Source: D2472 sp964444385 (GTDB taxonomy: Bacteria > Pseudomonadota > Gammaproteobacteria > Magnimaribacterales > D2472). From it: 26,446 bases of DNA. Position 1 is the stretch's first letter, and each line of letters begins with the position of its first letter. Where the stretch lies: positions 1 to 26,446 of the forward strand of contig CAYUHD010000013.1 of NCBI GenBank assembly GCA_964444385.1, written 5' to 3'. A program made the position numbers and the translations under genes. This document shows, one piece after another, positions 7,134 through 14,826 of the stretch. Below the pieces are notes generated by a model that worked only from the letters and a program-made list of their open reading frames with translations, searched no databases and was not told the origin of the DNA.

Positions 7134-8238
7134 TGTTTTATCTACATCTGGTTTTGCCAGGCGGGGAGTGCTAGATTTTCCAAGGGGTAAAGTGCAAACA
7201 CCTGCTTTTATGCCGGTTGGAACCAATGGAACAGTTAAAGCATTGGAAGTTGAAAATCTTCAGCAAACCCGCTCTGAAATTATCTTAGGAAATACCTACC
7301 ATCTCATGCTTAGACCAGGAGATGAATTAATCAAAAATCTTGGAGGGCTCCACAAGTTTTCTAATTGGGATAAGCCAATATTAACTGATTCAGGAGGATT
7401 TCAAGTTTGGAGTCTAGGAGAGCTTGCAAAAATTACAGAAGAGGGTGTGAGTTTTCAGTCTCCATATGATGGAAAGAAATGTTTTATGAGTCCAGAGGAT
7501 TCAATGCGTATTCAAGCCAATCTTGGTTCGGATATTGTAATGGTGCTTGATGAGTGTACGCCATATCCTGCTGAACATCAGCAGGCAAAAATCTCTATGG
7601 AATTATCTCTGCGTTGGGCTAAAAGATCTCACGTAGTTCATAAAAGCGACTCTGCCTTATTTGGAATTGTGCAAGGAGGCATGCATGAGGATCTTAGAAT
7701 TGAGTCATTAAAAGGTCTAGAAAACATTGGTTTTGATGGGATTGCAATCGGAGGTTTAAGCGTAGGTGAGCCCAAAGAAGATAAAACAAGAATTCTGAAA
7801 TACTTAGCACCTCATCTACCCCCAGCAAAACCCCATTACCTAATGGGGGTGGGAAAGCCTGAGGATATTGTTGAATCAGTTTTTTATGGAATTGATATGT
7901 TTGATTGTGTCTTGCCGACTAGAAATGCTAGAAATGGCCAATTAATTACTTCTTACGGTGTTTTAAATATTAGAAATGCTCCTAGTAAAACTTCAGATGA
8001 GCCAATTGATTCTGAGTGTAAATGCAAGGTTTGTAAGAATTACTCTCAGGGGTATTTAAATCATCTTGATAAAACCAATGAAATGCTGGGCTCAATTTTG
8101 AATAGTTTTCATAATATCTACTACTACCAGAATCTCATGCATGAAATTCGTCTATCAATTGAATCAGATTCATTCGCCAAGTTCATAAAAGACTTCTATA
8201 ATAAGCGGCATTTAGATGTGCCTAAGTATTTAACCTAA
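7123..8238 (+). CDS. tgt: Queuine tRNA-ribosyltransferase (TGT)
   Basis: TGT exchanges G34 for preQ1 in GUN-anticodon tRNAs, upstream of QueA in the pathway. The 371-residue TIM-barrel protein has the catalytic D-S-G-G-F-Q-V with Asp89, the substrate loop G-G-L-S-V-G-E-P, the nucleophile region G-I-D-M-F-D-C-V-L-P-T-R-N-A-R-N-G with Asp261, and a zinc site made by Cys299, Cys301, Cys304 and His330, matching E. coli spacing three residues shifted. The 11-nt overlap with queA suggests translational coupling. yajC follows after 9 nt with a good AAGGAG ribosome-binding site around 8237-8242. Confidence 0.97.
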   Translation: MNFNVLSTSGFARRGVLDFPRGKVQTPAFMPVGTNGTVKALEVENLQQTRSEIILGNTYHLMLRPGDELIKNLGGLHKFSNWDKPILTDSGGFQVWSLGELAKITEEGVSFQSPYDGKKCFMSPEDSMRIQANLGSDIVMVLDECTPYPAEHQQAKISMELSLRWAKRSHVVHKSDSALFGIVQGGMHEDLRIESLKGLENIGFDGIAIGGLSVGEPKEDKTRILKYLAPHLPPAKPHYLMGVGKPEDIVESVFYGIDMFDCVLPTRNARNGQLITSYGVLNIRNAPSKTSDEPIDSECKCKVCKNYSQGYLNHLDKTNEMLGSILNSFHNIYYYQNLMHEIRLSIESDSFAKFIKDFYNKRHLDVPKYLT

Positions 8239-8247
8239 GGAGACTGC

Positions 8248-8559
8248 ATGAACGAAGCACAGCAACAGTTACCATGGTGGTTACCAGATCCTATCATTAT
8301 TTTTTTTATAGGGTTTTTAGCCTTAATGTATTTTATGACTATCCGACCTCAACAAAAGCGCATGAAGGCTTTACAGACTATGATGGACGGGCTTGAAAAA
8401 GGCGACGAAGTTGTGGCTGCCGGTGGAATTATTGGGCGTATCAAGGAAATAAAAGGACCATATGTTTCTATTGAGGTTAGTGAAAATATTACTTTTAAAC
8501 TTCAAAAAACTGCCATAGCAAATACCTTGCCAAAAGGTACAATCGCATCTATTGACTAA
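8248..8559 (+). CDS. yajC: Sec translocon accessory subunit YajC
   Basis: YajC is a single-pass inner-membrane protein that binds the SecDF complex. The 103 residues show one hydrophobic helix (about 15-32), immediately followed by the family motif T-I-R-P-Q-Q-K-R-M-K and then a cytosolic domain with K-G-D-E-V-V-A-A-G-G-I-I-G-R-I. Gene order tgt-yajC-secD-secF is the classic one. The length and the I-R-P-Q-Q-K motif leave little doubt. Confidence 0.95.
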   Translation: MNEAQQQLPWWLPDPIIIFFIGFLALMYFMTIRPQQKRMKALQTMMDGLEKGDEVVAAGGIIGRIKEIKGPYVSIEVSENITFKLQKTAIANTLPKGTIASID

Positions 8560-8568
8560 GAAAGTATC

Positions 8569-10431
8569 ATGAATAGATTTTCAATCTGGACATATGCATT
8601 TATATTAATGATGCTGTCTATTGGTGTTATCTATTCCTTACCTAATTTATATCCTGCTAAACCAGCAATTCAGATTGCATATACCGATTCTGGTAAATCA
8701 GCAGATCAAATCTTATTAAATCAAGTTAAAGAGATTCTAGAAGAACAAACAATTGGTACTGAATCTGTTGGTCTAAAAGAAAATAATATTGTTGCAAAAT
8801 TTAACTCTTTTGATGACCAGCTTGCTGGCAAAGCGGCTCTGCAGAAAGTTTTGCTTGATCAAGCAATAGTTGCCTTAAATTTAGAACCTTCTACTCCTCA
8901 GTGGTTAAGAGATATCGGAGGCGGACCATTAAAACTTGGTTTAGATTTATCTGGCGGAGTGCACTTTCTTTTAGAAGTTGATATTGATAGCGCGTTAGAT
9001 AATCGTCTTGAATCATTGCTCAATGAATATAGAAAAAAATTCAGAGACGATCGTATAAATGTTGAAAGCTCTAGAAAAGATAATAAAGATTTATTGTTTT
9101 CTTTTGCAAGCGATGAGGATTACAACAAAGCGCTGAGAATTTTTACTGCAGATAATATTACCCCTCTTGGAACATCTTTATATGATTTGAAACCAAACTC
9201 AGTAAGAAACCTTGTTGAACTTGCATATTCCCAATCTGCTATCAAAGAAATTAGAGACTATGCAGTTGGACAAAATCTCATGACTTTACGCAACAGAGTC
9301 AATGAGCTTGGTGTAAGTGAGCCAATAGTTCAGCGTCAAGGTAGTAGTAGAATTGTAGTTGAGTTACCTGGAGTGCAGGATACAACTGCCGCAAAGAAGA
9401 TTATTGGTAAGACTGCAAATTTAGAATTTAGACTTGAAGCTGCTTCAACAACCTCCAGGTTACGCAAGGAAGAATTTGATTTTCAAGATGAGCGAATGGG
9501 TTCAGCTTTTTTAGAAAAAAAAATTATCGTTGCTGGAGATAGAGTTACTAATGCAAGTTCGGGTTTTGATGAGAGTGGGTTTGCTCAAGTTAATATTACC
9601 TTAGACATGCAGGGCGGACGAGCCATGCAAAAAGCTACCAATGGAAATATTGGTAGACGCTTAGGCGTCCTTTTTGTCGAACAAAAAAATAAGTCAGTTT
9701 TGACTCAAGACGCAGATGGCAATGATGTTATTGAACAATCCTCGTATATTGAAAAAGAAATTATTAGTCTAGCAACTGTTCAGGCCGTTTTAGGGACAGC
9801 TTTCAGAATTACTGGGGTTGGATCGCCCCAAGAAGCTAGTGAGCTTGCATTATTGCTTAGAGCTGGTGCTTTAGCTGCTCCAATGAAGTTTGTGGAAGAG
9901 AGAACTGTTGGCCCAAGTCTTGGAAAGGAGAATATTCAGTTAGGCGTTAGATCTATTATTATTGGCTTGTTATCAGTTATAGCATTCATGCTTTTTTATT
10001 ATCGTTGGTTTGGCTTCGCTGCCAATATCGCTCTTTTTGCCAATGTCGTTTTAATTACTGGTTTTATGTCATTACTTGGCGCAACTCTAACTCTTCCTGG
10101 AATTGCAGGTATTGTATTAACCATTGGTATGGCCGTGGATGCGAACGTATTAATTTTTTCACGCATTAGAGAAGAGTTAAAAGAAGGAAAGGATCCTCAA
10201 ACAGCTATTCAAGAGGGCTTTTCACGAGCATACGTTACTATTGTTGATGCTAACGTTACAACATTAATTGCCTCGATAATTTTATATGCAATCGGCACTG
10301 GTCCTGTAAAAGGTTTTGCCATTACCTTATCTATAGGTATTTTAACTTCTATGTTTACTGCTATCTTGGGAACGAGAGCAATTATTAATTTGATGTATGG
10401 GAATAAAAATATTAAGGAGCTGAGGGTTTAA
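8569..10431 (+). CDS. secD: Protein translocase subunit SecD
   Basis: SecD with SecF uses the proton motive force to pull proteins through SecYEG on the periplasmic side. The 620 residues (E. coli 615) comprise an N-terminal helix at about 6-24, a large periplasmic P1 domain beginning with the G-L-D-L-S-G-G-V-H-F motif, the conserved L-R-N-R-V-N-E-L-G-V-S-E-P segment, and a C-terminal block of membrane helices with G-M-A-V-D-A-N-V-L-I-F-S-R-I-R-E-E, which carries the proton-path aspartate. It ends TAATG, overlapping the secF ATG by one base. Confidence 0.97.
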   Translation: MNRFSIWTYAFILMMLSIGVIYSLPNLYPAKPAIQIAYTDSGKSADQILLNQVKEILEEQTIGTESVGLKENNIVAKFNSFDDQLAGKAALQKVLLDQAIVALNLEPSTPQWLRDIGGGPLKLGLDLSGGVHFLLEVDIDSALDNRLESLLNEYRKKFRDDRINVESSRKDNKDLLFSFASDEDYNKALRIFTADNITPLGTSLYDLKPNSVRNLVELAYSQSAIKEIRDYAVGQNLMTLRNRVNELGVSEPIVQRQGSSRIVVELPGVQDTTAAKKIIGKTANLEFRLEAASTTSRLRKEEFDFQDERMGSAFLEKKIIVAGDRVTNASSGFDESGFAQVNITLDMQGGRAMQKATNGNIGRRLGVLFVEQKNKSVLTQDADGNDVIEQSSYIEKEIISLATVQAVLGTAFRITGVGSPQEASELALLLRAGALAAPMKFVEERTVGPSLGKENIQLGVRSIIIGLLSVIAFMLFYYRWFGFAANIALFANVVLITGFMSLLGATLTLPGIAGIVLTIGMAVDANVLIFSRIREELKEGKDPQTAIQEGFSRAYVTIVDANVTTLIASIILYAIGTGPVKGFAITLSIGILTSMFTAILGTRAIINLMYGNKNIKELRV

Positions 10432-11345
10432 TGAATTTTAATATTCCATTCATGAATTATCGTAGATTTGCGACCATAGGTTCTTTGGTGTTGCTTGTCT
10501 TATCTATTGGCTCATTGAGTTTCAAAGGATTGAATCTAGGTTTAGATTTTAGTGGGGGCACTCTTATTGAAGTCTCATATGAGGAGGCTGCCGACCTTAG
10601 GGAGATAAGGGACCTGATGACTAATAATGGATTTGATGATTTTCAAGTTGTAAATTTTGGTTCAAATTCTGATGTTCTGATTAAAGTTGCTGATAAAAAT
10701 GGTAACAGCCAGCTTGGAGATGTAATCTTTAAATTTTTAGAAGAGGCAGACTCTTCAACAGAATTAAAGCGGATTGAATTTGTTGGACCTCAAATAGGCT
10801 CAGAGTTAAGAGATCAGGGTGGTTTAGGAATGCTAGTGGCACTTGGCATGATCTTGCTTTATGTTGCCTTTAGATTTCAATATAAGTTTGCACTTGGAGC
10901 TGTGGTAGCGCTTGCTCATGATGTTGTGATTATTCTTGGGTTGTTTTCATTATTTTCCTGGGACTTTGATTTAACTGTGTTGGCAGCATTGCTTGCTGTC
11001 ATTGGTTATTCTTTAAATGACACGATTGTTGTATCCGATAGGATAAGAGAAAATTTCAGAGGCGAAAGAGGATTTGAGCCTGATGAGATTGTTAATCGCT
11101 CAATTAATCAAACTTTTTCTAGAACATTAATTACATCCTTTACCACTTTATTGGTATTGCTTGCATTATTTTTCTTTGGTGGAGATATGATTAAAGGTTT
11201 TAGTCAGGCCTTAATCATTGGCGTTCTAATTGGAACATATTCATCAATTTATGTAGTAGCAAATATGCTGTTAGGACTTTCAATCACTCAAGACGATTTA
11301 GCAATTCCAGAGCCAGAGGGCGCAGAATTCGATGATATGCCTTAA
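10431..11345 (+). CDS. secF: Protein translocase subunit SecF
   Basis: SecF is the partner of SecD. At 304 residues (E. coli 323) it has the N-terminal helix, the periplasmic G-L-D-F-S-G-G-T-L-I-E motif around residues 38-47, and the membrane block with G-Y-S-L-N-D-T-I-V-V-S-D-R-I-R-E-N, the SecF counterpart of the SecD proton-path motif. It is joined to secD by a one-base TAATG overlap and is the last gene of the queA operon. Its stop codon overlaps the convergent suhB stop by 3 bases, leaving no room for a terminator between them. Confidence 0.97.
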   Translation: MNFNIPFMNYRRFATIGSLVLLVLSIGSLSFKGLNLGLDFSGGTLIEVSYEEAADLREIRDLMTNNGFDDFQVVNFGSNSDVLIKVADKNGNSQLGDVIFKFLEEADSSTELKRIEFVGPQIGSELRDQGGLGMLVALGMILLYVAFRFQYKFALGAVVALAHDVVIILGLFSLFSWDFDLTVLAALLAVIGYSLNDTIVVSDRIRENFRGERGFEPDEIVNRSINQTFSRTLITSFTTLLVLLALFFFGGDMIKGFSQALIIGVLIGTYSSIYVVANMLLGLSITQDDLAIPEPEGAEFDDMP

Positions 11346-12142
11346 TTGGTTTTAAAGTTTGGTTTAATGGCTTCAAGCATTGGCTTAAAACATTTTGGCG
11401 CTGCGCACAAGAAATGATCCCCATCATTAAAGTTCGGATCACCTAAAAAATTACTTGTTAATGCACCAGCTTCTTCTGCTATTAACATTCCAGCAGCAAC
11501 ATCCCAGATTGCAAGCCCATTAGCCCAAAATCCATCAAGCCTTCCTGCAGCAACATACGCTATATCCAAAGCAGAACAACCCGATCTTCTAATGGTTAAA
11601 CTATTTTTATACAAGGCTCTAAAGGTCGCTATATTATCAAAAGAATATTTCTGAGATTCCTTAACGTGTGAGGTATTACCTACAAGAGCATCTTTTAGAT
11701 TAGCTCTTTTACTTACTCGAATTCGCTCTCCATTTAACACAGCTCCTTTGCCCTTTGATGCGCTAAATTCCTCTCTACGAGTAGGATCTATGATTACTGC
11801 ATGCTTAGTTTTATTATCTACAACGCAAGCCAATGAAATGCAGTATTGAGGGTATCCATGAATAAAATTTGTTGTGCCATCTATCGGGTCTAATACCCAT
11901 GTAGTATTAGAATTATTAATTTCATGCCCTGACTCTTCTCCTAGGAAATTATCTTCAGGGTAATATTTTTTAATTTCTTCAAAGACTAATTGTTCAACTC
12001 TTTGATCCACTTCTGTCACATAATCAGTTGGACCTTTCTTCATTACATCAAGTTTTTGGACTTTTTTTACAGCAAATTCAAGCTCAGTTGCTCCAAGGTT
12101 TGCAGCAAGTATTGCGATATTTAATAAAGCAGGATTTGACAT
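11342..12142 (-). CDS. suhB: Inositol-1-monophosphatase family protein SuhB
   Basis: SuhB hydrolyses inositol-1-phosphate in vitro and in enterobacteria also binds Nus factors during rRNA antitermination. Metal-binding motifs are intact: G-E-E-S-G, W-V-L-D-P-I-D-G-T-T-N-F-I-H-G, and the C-terminal W-D-V-A-A-G-M-L-I-A-E-E-A-G. The frame is open to a GTG at 12196, but ATG at 12142 gives the normal N-terminus (L-L-N-I-A-I-L-A-A) and 266 residues (E. coli 267). The longer start would overlap the divergent trmJ. A TACAAT -10-like box at 12150-12155 (minus) ends 7 nt before this ATG. Divergent pairing with trmJ is also found in E. coli. Confidence 0.93.
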   Translation of the reverse strand: MSNPALLNIAILAANLGATELEFAVKKVQKLDVMKKGPTDYVTEVDQRVEQLVFEEIKKYYPEDNFLGEESGHEINNSNTTWVLDPIDGTTNFIHGYPQYCISLACVVDNKTKHAVIIDPTRREEFSASKGKGAVLNGERIRVSKRANLKDALVGNTSHVKESQKYSFDNIATFRALYKNSLTIRRSGCSALDIAYVAAGRLDGFWANGLAIWDVAAGMLIAEEAGALTSNFLGDPNFNDGDHFLCAAPKCFKPMLEAIKPNFKTN

Positions 12143-12178
12143 GTCGCATATTGTACTGGAAATGATGATAATAGTTCT
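12143..12178. promoter_or_regulatory. Divergent suhB/trmJ promoter region
   Basis: The 36-bp gap between the two ATGs holds a -10-like box for each gene: TACAAT on the minus strand (12150-12155) for suhB and GATAAT on the plus strand (12167-12172) for trmJ. They end 7 and 6 nt before the start codons, so transcripts would begin at or almost at the ATG. I found no convincing -35 element for either, so this is tentative. Confidence 0.4.
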
Positions 12179-12904
12179 ATGAATCCCATTAATCACTTAG
12201 TTCAGATCGTTTTGGTTGAGACGTCTCATCCTGGCAATATTGGCTCAGTTGCAAGAGCAATGAAAAATATGGGTTTAAGTAAGTTGGCTCTCATTAATCC
12301 TAAAGAGTTTCCTCATCAAGAAGCAGTTGCTTTATCTGGGAATGCAAAGGATATTTTAGATAATGCTGAAGTTTTTACCTCAATTGATGAGGCAGTTAAA
12401 AATTCTAAAGTTATTTATGCTACATCGGCTAGAGAAAGAACAATTGATTGGCCTACGGTATCTGTAAGAGATGCAGCACAAGAAATAAATCAACTTATAT
12501 CAAAAGAGATTGAAGTATCTATTTTATTTGGAAGAGAGGATAGGGGACTTACCAACGATGAACTCAAATTAGCTAACAAGCATTTAATTATTCCAGCTCA
12601 TCCAGAGTACCCAGTTCTCAATATTGCTATGTCTACGCAAGTGGTTTGTTATGAGTTATATCAAACCTCCAAGAATAATACTGTTGGAGACTGGAAAGAT
12701 TTTCCTGAATACACATCTGAAGAGCTAAACAATCTTATAGATCATTTTAATGAGACTGTTAAAAATTTAGATCTTATAGATCCAGACAACCCTAAGCAAA
12801 TTATGACCAGGATGGAAAGGATGTTTCGTAGGTTATATCCAGATCAGATGGAGGGAAACTTTTTGAGAGGTTTTCTGAAGGCAGTTAATAAGAAAATCAA
12901 ATAA
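12179..12904 (+). CDS. trmJ: tRNA (cytidine/uridine-32-2'-O)-methyltransferase TrmJ
   Basis: TrmJ is a SPOUT methyltransferase that 2'-O-methylates position 32 of several tRNAs using SAM. The 241 residues show V-L-V-E-T-S-H-P-G-N-I-G-S-V-A-R-A-M-K at the N-terminus (the SPOUT arginine/asparagine motif 1), the L-F-G-R-E-D-R-G-L-T-N-D-E-L knot motif at about 119-132 and P-V-L-N-I-A-M-S-T-Q in the C-terminal knot, all typical of TrmJ. It is divergent from suhB and is followed, 52 nt on, by tRNA-Glu with its own promoter. Confidence 0.94.
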   Translation: MNPINHLVQIVLVETSHPGNIGSVARAMKNMGLSKLALINPKEFPHQEAVALSGNAKDILDNAEVFTSIDEAVKNSKVIYATSARERTIDWPTVSVRDAAQEINQLISKEIEVSILFGREDRGLTNDELKLANKHLIIPAHPEYPVLNIAMSTQVVCYELYQTSKNNTVGDWKDFPEYTSEELNNLIDHFNETVKNLDLIDPDNPKQIMTRMERMFRRLYPDQMEGNFLRGFLKAVNKKIK

Positions 12905-12915
12905 GAATTTACCTC

Positions 12916-12944
12916 TTTTCATAACACCTTTTAGCTTTTATAAT
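12916..12944 (+). promoter_or_regulatory. Sigma70 promoter of tRNA-Glu
   Basis: TTTTCA at 12916-12921, a 17-bp spacer and a perfect TATAAT at 12939-12944 place the start near 12951, six bases before the mature tRNA 5' end. This is the best consensus promoter I saw in the window. Confidence 0.75.
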
Positions 12945-12956
12945 TCTCGCAATCTA

Positions 12957-13032
12957 GTCCCGTTCGTCTAGAGGCCTAGGACACCGGGTTTTCATCTCGG
13001 CAACAGGGGTTCGACTCCCCTACGGGATGCCA
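12957..13032 (+). tRNA. tRNA-Glu(UUC), integration target
   Basis: A 76-nt gene with acceptor stem GTCCCGT/ACGGGAT, encoded CCA at 13030-13032, D-arm TCTAGAGGCCTAGGA, anticodon loop TTTTCAT with anticodon TTC, and T-arm AGGGG/CCCCT with loop TTCGACT. It closely resembles E. coli tRNA-Glu. Its last 17 nt (13016-13032) are repeated exactly at 14827-14843, marking it as the attachment gene of the element downstream; the tRNA itself remains complete. Confidence 0.97.
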
Positions 13033-13037
13033 ATTTC
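13016..13037 (+). repeat. attL-like core: 22-bp repeat at the 3' end of tRNA-Glu
   Basis: Twenty-two bases beginning TCCCCTACGGGATGCCA are identical to 14827-14848. The copy begins in the T-stem and covers the acceptor strand, the CCA and 5 bases beyond, the classic segment used by tyrosine recombinases that target tRNA 3' ends. Confidence 0.8.
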
Positions 13038-13041
13038 ATGT

Positions 13042-13063
13042 GAACCCCTTTAAATAGGGGTTC
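13042..13063 (+). terminator. Hairpin downstream of tRNA-Glu (left copy)
   Basis: An 8-bp perfect stem GAACCCCT/AGGGGTTC with loop TTAAAT. It could end the tRNA-Glu transcript, but no T-tract follows, so it may be a processing or protection hairpin. A homologous hairpin with one compensated base pair lies at 14853-14874 after the duplicated tRNA end. Confidence 0.55.
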
Positions 13064-13085
13064 TCAGGGCATCCAAAGTCAAAAA

Positions 13086-13181
13086 TGTAGTCATATTAGT
13101 CAACGGTGTAGTCACGTTTACAGGCATTTATTTTTTTATCTGTAGTCAGATTTCAAAAAAAATGTAGTCAGATTGTAGTCA
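13086..13181 (+). repeat. TGTAGTCA repeat cluster, left arm
   Basis: Five exact copies in the same orientation start at 13086, 13107, 13141, 13163 and 13174, giving spacings of 21, 34, 22 and 11 bp; a degenerate ATTAGTCA lies at 13095. Most spacings are whole helical turns. Position just inside an attachment core suggests arm-type integrase sites. The cluster ends 13 nt before the stop codon of the 93-residue gene. Confidence 0.75.
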
Positions 13182-13194
13182 CCGAGGATGTTTT

Positions 13195-13476
13195 TTATTT
13201 CTTTTTTATACTATCTGAAATTTCAGCCCAACTTCTAGAGCCATCATGTTCTTTATTAAACGAAGACTTCAAAGATATAAGTAAATCAATAATATTTGCA
13301 ATGCCTTTAAATAAATACCCTGAAACAAATCCACTAAAAATTGCACTCAAACCAATTGCAAAATAAAGAAATTCTCCATCAACTATGGAGAGAAATATAT
13401 AAATAATTCCTGTAATACAACCAAGCACTATAAAAATTGTTCCTATAGCACTAAGTGGTCCTTCTACTGTTTTCAT
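13195..13476 (-). CDS. Small two-helix membrane protein, unknown
   Basis: I do not recognise this 93-residue protein. Two hydrophobic spans are clear, about residues 10-32 (I-G-T-I-F-I-V-L-G-C-I-T-G-I-I-Y) and 37-57 (F-A-I-G-L-S-A-I-F-S-G-F), followed by an amphipathic stretch and a charged, lysine-rich C-terminus, so it is probably an inner-membrane protein with a cytosolic tail. It lies on the island, in the same direction as the zinc-ribbon and lipoprotein genes, 67 nt downstream of the former. A TATAAT on the minus strand (13523-13528) could give it its own promoter. No terminator is evident after it. Confidence 0.6.
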   Translation of the reverse strand: MKTVEGPLSAIGTIFIVLGCITGIIYIFLSIVDGEFLYFAIGLSAIFSGFVSGYLFKGIANIIDLLISLKSSFNKEHDGSRSWAEISDSIKKK

Positions 13477-13543
13477 TTCTTAAACTTATAAACTAGAATT
13501 AAAGCAAAATAATGTAGTTGAGATTATAAATAATTTTTTCATA

Positions 13544-13732
13544 TTATTTAAATATTGCGGTAAATAACAAAACAATCATGAATAAAAACAAACCTATCCC
13601 AATTAATGTGTTGATTACAGCAAAGAACCCACTAACAGGTTTCCATTCGTATTTTAATGGGTGTCCACAATGAGGGCAAAGACTTGCTTCAATAGATACC
13701 TTTCCACCACAAGCAGAACAATTGCTAGTCAT
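13544..13732 (-). CDS. Zinc-ribbon membrane protein, unknown
   Basis: The 62-residue protein has an N-terminal rubredoxin-like zinc ribbon, C-S-A-C at 5-8 and C-P-H-C-G-H-P-L at 19-26, with the four cysteines Cys5, Cys8, Cys19 and Cys22. One hydrophobic helix follows (about 34-60) up to a short basic end. Such zinc-ribbon plus single-helix proteins are common but their roles are mostly unknown. Its ATG lies 8 bases inside the end of the lipoprotein gene, so the two are probably translated together. It could be a membrane partner of the lipoprotein; that is inference from the overlap only. Confidence 0.7.
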   Translation of the reverse strand: MTSNCSACGGKVSIEASLCPHCGHPLKYEWKPVSGFFAVINTLIGIGLFLFMIVLLFTAIFK

Positions 13733-14615
13733 CCTTTACTACAACAATAAAGTTATGCCTAAACGAACTGTTGTAGTTCGAAGATAATTCATAACCACCT
13801 AAGTTTAAATCTTCTACATATGATGACCCGCTTATGCTATACATCCAAGTCTTCAATTTTTCTTGGTCTAAATTTAATAGTCTCGATACAAGATTTGCAT
13901 GCTGAGTTTTGCTTTCTTCATCGTCAACACTAAATGCTATATTTGTAATTCCACTTTCATTCCAAAAGATACGGACACCATTCACTTCTTTATCCCTAAA
14001 ACCTAAATCATATTTGTCACGTGATTCATTAAATTTATATTTTTCTATTATTGACGGCAACATGTTTCTGTCGAAATGGGTATAGGGAGAATATCCCATT
14101 TCACCAAGAAGGGGTATTACCTCATCGAGAGGGTTCTCAGGCAGTGCACTAAAACGAATAGATTCTTGTCCTCCTGGAAACTTGCCATCATAATAAGAAC
14201 TTTCTCCTGGAACATAGCAAGAAACCCTAATAGATTTTATCCTTGAGGAGGGTTTAGATCTAATAAGAAAATGATTGTTCTCTAAATGACTAAACGTAAT
14301 ATCATCATACGTAGAACAATTTATGGCATTTGTTACTGCTTCAAATTCTTCTGCAGAAAGTGAGTTTGTTTTGTCTTTAAAAACAAAGGTTAGTTCCAGC
14401 GGTTTTTGTCCGGACACCTCAAAAATATGTATTTTTTCTGATTCATGACCTAGATAAGGAGTTAAATATCTATTCAATATTTCTTCTTCGGGTTTTACGT
14501 CAACAAATTCAATAACAAGGTTTTCATCTAAATTAAAAACAACCTCGGGTTTTTTTTCACCACAACTTGTTATGAAGATACAAGATACTAATAAAAAATA
14601 TTGTAACTTTCTCAT
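13725..14615 (-). CDS. Predicted lipoprotein, unknown function
   Basis: The frame is open to 14648, but ATG at 14615 gives a clean lipoprotein signal: M-R-K, hydrophobic Y-F-L-L-V-S-C-I-F, then lipobox I-T-S-C with Cys18 followed by G-E-K-K. The 296-residue product should be anchored to a membrane facing the periplasm. The remainder is acidic, of mixed alpha/beta character, without a motif I recognise; two tyrosine/glycine-rich stretches lie near the middle. A TACTAT -10-like box (14623-14628, minus) ends 7 nt before the ATG. It heads the three-gene island unit and overlaps the zinc-ribbon gene by 8 nt. No catalytic signature is visible. Confidence 0.75.
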   Translation of the reverse strand: MRKLQYFLLVSCIFITSCGEKKPEVVFNLDENLVIEFVDVKPEEEILNRYLTPYLGHESEKIHIFEVSGQKPLELTFVFKDKTNSLSAEEFEAVTNAINCSTYDDITFSHLENNHFLIRSKPSSRIKSIRVSCYVPGESSYYDGKFPGGQESIRFSALPENPLDEVIPLLGEMGYSPYTHFDRNMLPSIIEKYKFNESRDKYDLGFRDKEVNGVRIFWNESGITNIAFSVDDEESKTQHANLVSRLLNLDQEKLKTWMYSISGSSYVEDLNLGGYELSSNYNSSFRHNFIVVVKDD

Positions 14616-14656
14616 GTTTGAAATAGTACACTGAAATAAACAACACATTGAAACTT

Positions 14657-14737
14657 TTTAAATATTACAAACTAATTTTCCAAGTAAGTTTTTATTTGTA
14701 AATATTTTTTTATTCGTAGTATTAATTTCAAGTAACT
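14657..14737 (-). pseudogene. 3' fragment of the small secreted protein gene (81-bp repeat, copy A)
   Basis: All 81 bases match 19364-19444, the last 25 codons plus stop of the 99-residue secreted protein gene. Directly upstream in frame is a TAG, so the fragment cannot be expressed as a protein. Beyond the repeat the sequence resembles the region upstream of the 62-residue gene and the TGTAGTCA pair near 19.9 kb, so copy A looks like a deletion derivative of that end. Confidence 0.8.
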
Positions 14738-14756
14738 ATAAATATACAACAAATGC

Positions 14757-14786
14757 TGTAGTCACGCTTTGTGTTTTATGTAGTCA
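14757..14786 (+). repeat. TGTAGTCA pair, right end of island
   Basis: Two exact copies at 14757-14764 and 14779-14786, 22 bp start to start, 40 bp before the duplicated attachment core. Orientation is the same as in the left cluster, and spacing equals that of the pair at 19906-19935. Confidence 0.75.
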
Positions 14787-14826
14787 CTTAAGGGGAGGGC
14801 TTAGTAATATAAGATTGTCTCAAAAT

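Noticed and set aside
12143..12196. Long suhB start at the GTG at 12196
   Set aside because: It would overlap the trmJ start and add a tail not found in the family; ATG at 12142 gives the normal length.
13086..13181. CRISPR-like array made of TGTAGTCA units
   Set aside because: Repeats are only 8 bp, spacers vary from 3 to 26 bp, and no cas gene is nearby; arm-type sites fit better.
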